Assembly: GCF_020171285.1 (NCBI RefSeq)
Contig: NZ_JAIUZI010000011.1
Coordinates: 124,001-188,000, forward strand
Reading direction: 5' to 3'
DNA: 64,000 bases
From: Seohaeicola saemankumensis
GTDB taxonomy: Bacteria; Pseudomonadota; Alphaproteobacteria; Rhodobacterales; Rhodobacteraceae
Part shown: positions 58,129 to 64,000 of the stretch, in pieces
Layout of the letters: each line of letters opens with the position of its first letter
Position numbering within the stretch: position 1 is the first letter of the stretch
The notes under the pieces: model-generated
Told to the model about the DNA's origin: nothing
The model's input: only the letters and a program-made list of their open reading frames with translations
Database searches by the model: none
Program-made: the position numbers and the translations under genes

Positions 58129-59163
58129 ATGGCGAAAGTGAAGCGGATCAACCTGGGCCTGCAGGGCGGCGGCGCCCATGGGGCGTTCACATGGGGTGTG
58201 CTCGACCGGTTACTGGATGAGGAGGACATCGAGGTGGCGGGGATATCCGGCACCTCGGCGGGGGCGCTGAACGGTGCGGCCTTCAAGGCGGGGACGGTGA
58301 CCGGAGGCCGCGAGGGCGCGCGCGCGGCGTTGGACGGGCTGTGGCACCGGATGGGCGCGGTGGGCGACATGCGGCTGAGCAGCTGGTTCGGCCTGGTCAG
58401 CCCGGGACAGGTGGCGCAGGCGCTGGAATTCGCAATGCCCTATTCGGTGACAGAGACCTGGTCGCGTATGGTTTCGCCTTACGGATACGGGCCGTTCTAC
58501 AAGAACCCGCTGGAAAAGGTTGTCGACGCGCTGGATTTCGACTGCGTCTGCGCCGAGGAGGGACCGGCGCTGTTCATCTGCGCGACCCGGGTGCGAACCG
58601 GCAAGATCCGGGTGTTTTCGGGCACTGAGATCGGAACCGATGCCATCCTTGCCTCGGCCTGTTTGCCCAGCGTGTTTCAGGCGGTGGAAATTGATGACCC
58701 GGAAACAGGTCGGGTGGAGGCCTATTGGGACGGCGGCTATACCGGGAACCCGGCGTTGTTCCCGCTGTTTCACCCGGAATTGCCGGAGGACATCGTGGTG
58801 GTGAATATCAACCCGCTGGAACGCGACGAGGTGCCAAAGAGCCCGCAGCAGATCCACAACCGGATCAACGAGATCAGCTTCAATTCTTCGCTGCTGCGGG
58901 AATTGCGCGCGATTTCCTTTGTGCAGCGGCTGCTGTCGGACGGGCGTATGGAGCGGGGTGAGATGCAGCGCGTCCTTGTTCACATGATCGCGGACGACCC
59001 GTTGATGCGCTCGCTGTCTTCGGCCACCAAGATGCTGCCGATGCCGATCATTCTGGACCGTCTCAAAGCTGCCGGACGGGCAGCTGCAGACGGGTTCCTC
59101 GCGGCGCACAAGGCGGATTTGGGGCTGCGCAGCAGCGTCGACCTGCAGGCGATGTTCGGTTAG
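58129..59163 (+). CDS. Patatin-like phospholipase
   Basis: A 344-residue lipid acyl hydrolase. The oxyanion loop is GGGAHGAF (13-20), the nucleophile S43 lies in GISGTSAG, and the aspartate D201 in the YWDGGY motif. It may trim lipids or polyhydroxybutyrate-linked esters; many relatives are in poly-hydroxyalkanoate or lipid degradation, and bdhA is its neighbour. The ATG at 58129 is preceded by AGGGGC; another ATG, supplied by the repeat, lies at 58111. Confidence 0.85.
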   Translation: MAKVKRINLGLQGGGAHGAFTWGVLDRLLDEEDIEVAGISGTSAGALNGAAFKAGTVTGGREGARAALDGLWHRMGAVGDMRLSSWFGLVSPGQVAQALEFAMPYSVTETWSRMVSPYGYGPFYKNPLEKVVDALDFDCVCAEEGPALFICATRVRTGKIRVFSGTEIGTDAILASACLPSVFQAVEIDDPETGRVEAYWDGGYTGNPALFPLFHPELPEDIVVVNINPLERDEVPKSPQQIHNRINEISFNSSLLRELRAISFVQRLLSDGRMERGEMQRVLVHMIADDPLMRSLSSATKMLPMPIILDRLKAAGRAAADGFLAAHKADLGLRSSVDLQAMFG

Positions 59164-59179
59164 GGCAGGATCGGCTGGG

Positions 59180-59854
59180 TTAGGCGGGGTCCAGCGGGTT
59201 CTTGTCGCTGGGATAGACCAGACCGGCGGAGATCACCAGCTTGGCGGCGTCCTCGACGCTCATCTTGAGTTCGATCACGTCCTCTTCGGGAAGGAACAGC
59301 AGGAAGCCGGAGGTCGGGTTTGGCGTGGTCGGGATGAAGATGCTCATCAGGCGGCCACCGGTTTCGGCGCGGTCGGAGACTTCGCCCTTGGCCGTGGTCG
59401 AGATGAATCCGATGGCCCAGATGCCCTTGCGCGGATACTGCACGAGGCAGGCTTTTTCGAAACTGCGTTCGGTCTGGGCAAAGACGGTTTCGGAAATCTG
59501 CTTGATACCGGAGTAGATCGTGCGGACGACAGGCATCCGGTCGACCAGCCGTTCGGCAAAGCCGATCAGGGACCGCCCGATGATTCCCTTGGCGATCCAG
59601 CCCACGATTATCGTGAAAATCAGGAAGATGATGACGCCGACGCCGCGCAGGTTGATGCCGATGTATTTTTCCGGCTTGATTGTGTTGGGCACCAGCGGCA
59701 GCACGACGCTGTCGATCCAGCCGACAACCGACCAGATCAGCCAGATTGTCAGGCCGACCGGGGCGATGACCACGATGCCGGTCAGAAAGGATGAGCGCAG
59801 CCTGGCAAACAGGCCAGGGCGCCGGTGGGGTTCCTCGTCAAAGGGTGTGTTCAT
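59180..59854 (-). CDS. DUF502 membrane protein
   Basis: A 224-residue inner-membrane protein of the DUF502 family. Two membrane segments (LTGIVVIAPVGLTIWLIWSVVGW and VGVIIFLIFTIIVGWIAKGI) are followed by a cytoplasmic domain with VRTIYSGIKQISETV and PNPTSGFLLFLPEEDVIELKMSVEDAAKLVISAG. The function is unknown. It is convergent with the patatin-like gene and downstream of psuG by 78 bases. Confidence 0.88.
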   Translation of the reverse strand: MNTPFDEEPHRRPGLFARLRSSFLTGIVVIAPVGLTIWLIWSVVGWIDSVVLPLVPNTIKPEKYIGINLRGVGVIIFLIFTIIVGWIAKGIIGRSLIGFAERLVDRMPVVRTIYSGIKQISETVFAQTERSFEKACLVQYPRKGIWAIGFISTTAKGEVSDRAETGGRLMSIFIPTTPNPTSGFLLFLPEEDVIELKMSVEDAAKLVISAGLVYPSDKNPLDPA

Positions 59855-59932
59855 CTGCGTTCCGCCATCTCCGAAGGGGAACGTAGGGTGTTTGATGCAC
59901 CGCTACAATGGCCCATCTGGCCGCTGCGTCCA

Positions 59933-60847
59933 TCACGTTTTGTTTTCGCTCAATGCCTGTGCAATCCGTGCCGCCAGCCGCGCGTTGTTGCGGACCAGCG
60001 CGATGTTTGCCACCAGCGACCGGCCCTCGGTCAGTTCGAAGATGCGTTGCAGCAGGTAGGGGGTGACGGCCTTGCCGGTGATGCCATGCGAGTCCGCGTC
60101 CGCCTGGGCCCGGGCGATGATCGGGGTCAATTCCTCGGCGGCGATCTGGTCGGATACGGGCACCGGGTTGCCTATCAGCTGGCCGCCGGGCAGGCCGAGG
60201 GCCCGGCGCGTCCGGTGGGCCCGGGCGATGTCGGCGGGATCGTCCATGCGCAGCGGTGCCGGATGGGGCGACCGGGCTGACCAGAAGGCGGGAAAGCTGT
60301 CCTGGCCGAAGGCGATGACCGGAACACCGAGAGTTTCCAGCACTTCCAGTGTTTTGGGGACATCGAGGATGGCCTTGGCGCCGGCGGCGACCACGGTGAC
60401 CGGGGTCTGCGCCAGTTCCTGCAGGTCGGCGGAGATGTCGAAGGTGGTTTCCGCCCCCTTGTGCACCCCGCCGATGCCGCCGGTGGCAAAGACCTCGATC
60501 CCGGCCAGATGTGCAGCGATCATGGTCGCGGCCACCGTCGTGGCGCCGGTGCCGCCGGTGGCCAGACAGGCGGCCAGATCAGCGCGCGACAGTTTGGCCA
60601 CGCCTTTGGCCTGGCCGAGGTTCTGTAGCTGATCGGGGTTCAGGCCGATGTGCAGCCGCCCGTCCAGCACGGCGATGGTGGCCGGCACCGCATTCTCGGC
60701 GCGGATATCGGCTTCGACCTGGGCGGCGACCTCGACGTTCTGAGGATACGGCATCCCGTGGGTGATAATGGTGCTTTCCAGCGCGACGATGGGGGCGCCG
60801 TCGGCGCGGGCCCGGGTTACGTCGTCGGAGTAGACGAGGTCGATCAC
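59933..60847 (-). CDS. psuG: Pseudouridine-5'-phosphate glycosidase
   Basis: A 304-residue glycosidase that breaks pseudouridine-5'-phosphate into uracil and ribose-5-phosphate. Seen: VALESTIITHGMPYPQN at the N-terminus, ATGGIGGVHKGAE (the metal-binding loop) and GQDSFPAFWSARS. It overlaps psuK by four bases (ATGA, 60844-60847), giving the complete kinase-glycosidase pathway. No nucleoside transporter is next to it. Confidence 0.95.
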   Translation of the reverse strand: MIDLVYSDDVTRARADGAPIVALESTIITHGMPYPQNVEVAAQVEADIRAENAVPATIAVLDGRLHIGLNPDQLQNLGQAKGVAKLSRADLAACLATGGTGATTVAATMIAAHLAGIEVFATGGIGGVHKGAETTFDISADLQELAQTPVTVVAAGAKAILDVPKTLEVLETLGVPVIAFGQDSFPAFWSARSPHPAPLRMDDPADIARAHRTRRALGLPGGQLIGNPVPVSDQIAAEELTPIIARAQADADSHGITGKAVTPYLLQRIFELTEGRSLVANIALVRNNARLAARIAQALSENKT

Positions 60848-61743
60848 AGTGGGGTGTCTCCGGATACATAAGTTGCGGCGGCCTGTAGCGCGCGGGCCAA
60901 TGCATTGGGCCGGTCGGCCTTGTCGGCTTCGGCGGCGATATGGGCTGCCATGAAGGTGTCTCCTGCGCCGGTGACGCGGGTGACCAGAACCTCGGGCGGC
61001 GTCAGGGTTTCGAGAGAGTCGGAGGTGCCGTCGGTTGCCGGATTGCCGCCGTCGGTCACCAGCGCGCGTTTTGCCCCGCGTTTGATCAATCCGGCTGCGG
61101 CCTGCGCCGAGGTGGTGAACTCGGTCTGGCAGAGAATACCGGCTTCTTCGAGATTCACATAAAGCGTTGCGCGCGGATGGTTGAGAAAGGGCAGCAGCCG
61201 CTCTGCCTTGCCGGGCGAGGCGGGGGCGACGCGCAGGTCGGCGGCGGCAAAGGCGGGGCTGATCGCGATGTCCTCAAGCAGGCTGAGTGTCAGATTGCCG
61301 TCCAGAGCCACCAAACCGCCATACGGGGCGCTGGCATGGCCCAGCGGCCCCTGGGAGAGAGGGCGCAGGATCTTGTTCCCGGCCGCCTCCAGCGAGTGGG
61401 CATCGGCAATTGCGGCAATCAGACCATTGGCCCCTTCGACCGCCATGTAACGGTCGGTGGGCAGATCGTCGGAGCGATAGATATGCCCCGTGTCCATGCC
61501 CATGCGGGCGCAGGCAGCGACCAGTTCATCCCCCTCGGCGTCGCGGCCAATGGCGGTCAGCAGCGTCGGCGTCATGCCAAATCGCGCCAGCGTCATGGCG
61601 ATGTTCATCGCCACGCCGCCGGGCAGCCGGGTGATGCGGCCCGGAACGTCTGATCCCTGTCGCATGCTGCTGGCGGACCGGCCGATGATGTCCCACAGGA
61701 CGCTGCCGATACACAGGATCTGAGGCGGGTTTGGCGTGTTCAT
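60844..61743 (-). CDS. psuK: PfkB-type pseudouridine kinase
   Basis: A 299-residue carbohydrate kinase that phosphorylates pseudouridine. It has the PfkB start MNTPNPPQILCIGSVLWDIIG, the first signature GRITRLPGGVAMNIAMTLARFG, and the second VTRVTGAGDTFMAAHIA with the catalytic aspartate. I chose the ATG at 61743. Adjacency to psuG decides the call; as a PfkB protein alone it could also be a sugar or adenosine kinase. Confidence 0.82.
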   Translation of the reverse strand: MNTPNPPQILCIGSVLWDIIGRSASSMRQGSDVPGRITRLPGGVAMNIAMTLARFGMTPTLLTAIGRDAEGDELVAACARMGMDTGHIYRSDDLPTDRYMAVEGANGLIAAIADAHSLEAAGNKILRPLSQGPLGHASAPYGGLVALDGNLTLSLLEDIAISPAFAAADLRVAPASPGKAERLLPFLNHPRATLYVNLEEAGILCQTEFTTSAQAAAGLIKRGAKRALVTDGGNPATDGTSDSLETLTPPEVLVTRVTGAGDTFMAAHIAAEADKADRPNALARALQAAATYVSGDTPL

Positions 61744-61793
61744 GTCGGGATGTGTGCCGCGTATCGGCCGCCGGTGCAAGCCGGACCCGAGCG

Positions 61794-62591
61794 TCAAGGC
61801 ACAGCGAATGTCATCGCGGCCCAGAGGCTCTGCCAGACGGCGGTGTCATCGGGTGGGGCCTCGCGCAGCACTACTGCGTCGATCAGGTAGCTGTGACCCG
61901 AATAGACGGGAATGGTCGCCCGGCCCTGGGCGTCGGTGCGGGTCAGCGTGATGGCAACCGTGCCATCGGGTGCGCGATCGAAAATTTCGACCTGGGCGTC
62001 GCCGCGCGGTGCGTCCTGATAAAAGAGCTGCACCGGAAGCCCGCCGGACATGTCGTCGGTATACGGGTTGGCGCGGGCGACAAATTCGGTCTCCATTCCG
62101 GTCACCGCGTCCGCGCCCCGGCCGTCGCCCACCGCGATCAGGGCCTTGGCATATCTGGTGTAGGTTTCGGAAAACCCCTCTTCGGGAAGGCCGCGTGACC
62201 GGTGGCGGGCGCGGATGTCGGGGAAATCCTTGTGCGCGGCGAAGGCCGCGAATTTGTCCCAGCTTTCGTAGGTGAGGCGCTGCGGGGCGGACTGGTAGAC
62301 CACGGTCAGCAGCCCGTCGGCGTCGGGGCGCGTCTGCAGCGCGGGAACGTCGCCCATGCGCCCGGTATAGGCGGTGGTCTTGCCATTCTGCAGCAGGTCG
62401 AACCGATCGGTACGCTTTTCAAAGTAGGCGTGGATCACGCCATCGAATTCCTGTCCATTGCGCAGATCAGCCACCAGCAATTGCCCGATATCGACTTGAT
62501 ATCCGGATGGTTCGATCCAAAACTCATGGGCACGGGCGGGCAGCATGCCGAGCCATAGAATAACGAGAAAGACAGGTAGAGGGCGCAGCAT
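61794..62591 (-). CDS. DUF4198 periplasmic protein
   Basis: A 265-residue secreted protein with a signal peptide (LRPLPVFLVILWLGMLPARAHE), beginning at the ATG at 62591. It starts HEFWIEPSGYQVDIGQL, the DUF4198 pattern, found in NikM-like nickel/cobalt uptake genes and related periplasmic proteins. Its start codon overlaps that of the divergent HupE/UreJ gene by two bases. It lies upstream of psuK on the same strand, 50 bases away. Confidence 0.8.
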   Translation of the reverse strand: MLRPLPVFLVILWLGMLPARAHEFWIEPSGYQVDIGQLLVADLRNGQEFDGVIHAYFEKRTDRFDLLQNGKTTAYTGRMGDVPALQTRPDADGLLTVVYQSAPQRLTYESWDKFAAFAAHKDFPDIRARHRSRGLPEEGFSETYTRYAKALIAVGDGRGADAVTGMETEFVARANPYTDDMSGGLPVQLFYQDAPRGDAQVEIFDRAPDGTVAITLTRTDAQGRATIPVYSGHSYLIDAVVLREAPPDDTAVWQSLWAAMTFAVP

Positions 62592-63738
62592 GACGATACA
62601 CTCGGGGATTGCTCTGCGATTAAACCTGTTGCTTGCCGCGATCTTGTCAACCGTCATGGCGTTTTGCGCGGGTTCGGCTGTCCGCGCGCATGAAGTGACG
62701 CCCACCATTGCGGATTTGCAGGTCACCGAGGGGCGGCTGGAGTTGCGGGTGCGGATCAATATCGAAGCCTTTGTGGCCGGTATCGATCTGGACGGGATGT
62801 CCGACACCAACGAGTCGGAGAAGTCGGGTGCCTATGACGACCTGCGCGCGCTGACACCCGAAGAGCTGGCGCCCATGGTACGGACTTTTGCGCAAGACTG
62901 GCTGCCGAAGTTTCGGGTCGAGGCCGGTGCGTCGGTGACATTGAAGCTGGAGGCGCTGGATATCCCGCCGGTGGGGAACGCCGAACTGCCGCGCGCCTCG
63001 GCGCTGACGATCATTGGCGAGGTGGCGCCGGGCGCGCGCTTTGTGACGCTGTACTGGCCCGATGGCGGCGGTGCGCTGGTGCTGCGCCAGCAGGGGGTCG
63101 AGGATCCCTACACAGGCTACATCGAGGGTGGCACCCTGACGCCACCGATCGCGTTGGCGGGCGGCGTGTCGCGCAGTGGCTGGTCGGTGTTCACCGGATA
63201 TATACCGGTGGGGTTCGATCACATTCTGCCCAAGGGGCTGGACCATATCCTGTTCGTGCTGGGCCTGTTTTTTCTCAGCACCCGGCTCAAACCGCTGATC
63301 TGGCAGATCAGCGCCTTTACGCTGGCCCATACGGTGACGCTTGCGGCGGGGGCCTTGGGCTGGGTCAGCGTGCCGGCATCGCTGGTCGAGCCGCTGATCG
63401 CCGCCTCGATTGTTTTTGTCGCCGTCGAGAACGTGTTCTCTAGCGGGTTGACCCCGTGGAGACCGCTGGTGGTGTTCTGCTTCGGCTTGTTGCATGGGTT
63501 GGGCTTTGCCAGCGTTCTGGGCGAGTTCGGCCTGCCGGAGGGACAATTCATTCCGGCGTTGCTGGGTTTCAACATCGGGGTCGAAATCGGTCAGCTGACG
63601 GTTATCGCCGTGGCCTTCCTGACCGTTGGGCTGTGGTTCGGCCGCAAGCCCTGGTACCGGGGCGCAATTGCTGTTCCTGCCTCGGTGGTGATCGCGCTGA
63701 TTGGAGCCTGGTGGTTCGTGGAGCGTGTTTTCCTTTGA
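62590..63738 (+). CDS. HupE/UreJ-family membrane protein
   Basis: A 382-residue protein with a signal peptide (LLLAAILSTVMAFCAGSAVRAHEV), a periplasmic domain to about residue 200, then six or seven membrane segments including DHILPKGLDHILFVLGLFFLSTR (HX5DH-type metal motif), AHTVTLAAGALG and LLHGLGFASVLGEFGLP. HupE/UreJ proteins are nickel or related metal permeases. Its start codon overlaps that of the divergent DUF4198 gene by two bases (the shared CATG). The metal is inferred. A cut CusF-like lipoprotein follows. Confidence 0.82.
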   Translation: MTIHSGIALRLNLLLAAILSTVMAFCAGSAVRAHEVTPTIADLQVTEGRLELRVRINIEAFVAGIDLDGMSDTNESEKSGAYDDLRALTPEELAPMVRTFAQDWLPKFRVEAGASVTLKLEALDIPPVGNAELPRASALTIIGEVAPGARFVTLYWPDGGGALVLRQQGVEDPYTGYIEGGTLTPPIALAGGVSRSGWSVFTGYIPVGFDHILPKGLDHILFVLGLFFLSTRLKPLIWQISAFTLAHTVTLAAGALGWVSVPASLVEPLIAASIVFVAVENVFSSGLTPWRPLVVFCFGLLHGLGFASVLGEFGLPEGQFIPALLGFNIGVEIGQLTVIAVAFLTVGLWFGRKPWYRGAIAVPASVVIALIGAWWFVERVFL

Positions 63739-63820
63739 CCGACCCCGGATCGGTTCGCTTGCGGTTTGAGCCTGTTGCGGGCACCTTTGTGGCATTTGGT
63801 AGTTTTGGGGTGGCACGACG

Positions 63821-64000
63821 ATGAGGCCCAGAGCGGGTCACTGGCTAATCGCTGTTTTGATGCTCGTGACCTTGCAGGGCTGCGACGGGGAACTGATGTT
63901 CGCCGAGCACCAGCATTCGGTCAGGGCCACCGGTATCGTGCGTTCCGTCGACCGGGATGCGCGCCGGATCAAGGTGCAGGTCTATCTGCGCGAGATCACG
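63821..64000 (+). CDS. CusF-like lipoprotein (cut at right window edge)
   Basis: The visible first 60 residues from the ATG at 63821 give a lipoprotein signal with lipobox LQGC and then SVRATGIVRSVDRDARRIKV, a pattern like CusF-type copper-binding domains (aTGvVksvD...kitv). The frame is open to the window end, so the rest is missing. It follows the HupE/UreJ gene by 82 bases, which suggests a metal-handling group. Confidence 0.55.
   Translation, partial: MRPRAGHWLIAVLMLVTLQGCDGELMFAEHQHSVRATGIVRSVDRDARRIKVQVYLREIT

Noticed and set aside
1..64000. tRNA, rRNA, CRISPR, prophage or insertion-sequence elements
   Set aside because: I looked for cloverleaf-like, repeat-spacer and transposase patterns and saw none; the only phage-like genes are the two GTA-type lysis genes. 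A tRNAscan, CRISPR finder and ISfinder search would be decisive.

Overview
The window is a GC-rich, gene-dense stretch of an alphaproteobacterial chromosome, most likely from the Rhodobacterales (Roseobacter group). The pointers are the yceD-rpmF-plsX order, an F1-ATPase zeta-type inhibitor protein, a gene-transfer-agent (GTA) type holin and muramidase, a PurL/PurS/PurQ three-part FGAM synthase, an RNase E with a long acidic insert in its S1 region, and dispersed GGAGTATTT...GATGAA intergenic elements. I see no rRNA, tRNA, CRISPR array, insertion sequence or prophage block. Genes are cut at both edges: plsX on the left and a small lipoprotein on the right.

Layout. 1-6.3 kb: plsX, rpmF and yceD (minus), then bamE, an olsB-like acyltransferase and an ABC-F ATPase (plus), then a GNAT-type protein. 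6.2-9.3 kb: a tiny membrane protein gene, a frameshifted secreted-protein gene, tyrS, and divergent anmK. 9.3-16.5 kb: a repeat cluster, then purL, a D15-type outer membrane protein and a large MscS channel (minus), a possible small RNA, and a LysR regulator. 16.7-29.7 kb (all plus): a fused indolepyruvate ferredoxin oxidoreductase, an acyltransferase, murI, argC, ccmE, the GTA-type lysis pair, ccmF, ccmH, an enoyl-CoA hydratase homologue and an FHA-like/membrane/trypsin-like protease. 29.7-34.2 kb: a homocysteine methyltransferase and the zeta protein (minus), then purC-purS-(Zn-alcohol dehydrogenase)-purQ. 34.2-37.4 kb: a DctB/DctD-like two-component pair whose DctD lacks the GAFTGA loop. 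37.4-45.1 kb: a TorF-like outer membrane protein, an RTX protein, a divergent membrane-bound LuxR-type regulator, rne, tusA and ccdA. 45.2-47.9 kb: a membrane alpha/beta-hydrolase coupled to a cytochrome P450. 48-57 kb: a TPR protein, an MFS exporter, a K+ channel, a DsbA-like protein, an acyl-CoA synthetase with a divergent XRE-cupin regulator, and an orphan peptide-binding protein. 57-64 kb: a possible small RNA, bdhA, a patatin-like phospholipase, DUF502, psuG-psuK, DUF4198 and HupE/UreJ genes with overlapping divergent start codons, and a cut CusF-like lipoprotein.

Several genes work together. purC, purS, purQ and purL supply purine synthesis. ccmE, ccmF, ccmH and ccdA supply cytochrome c maturation, and the GTA-type lysis cassette sits inside the ccmE-ccmF interval. 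psuK and psuG degrade pseudouridine. The most unusual items are the ATPase-degenerate DctD, the lysis cassette inside the ccm genes, the FHA-like protease, the hydrolase-P450 pair, the 3'-end repeat family and two unlinked small-RNA candidates. All functional calls come from reading motifs and gene order; no database search was run.
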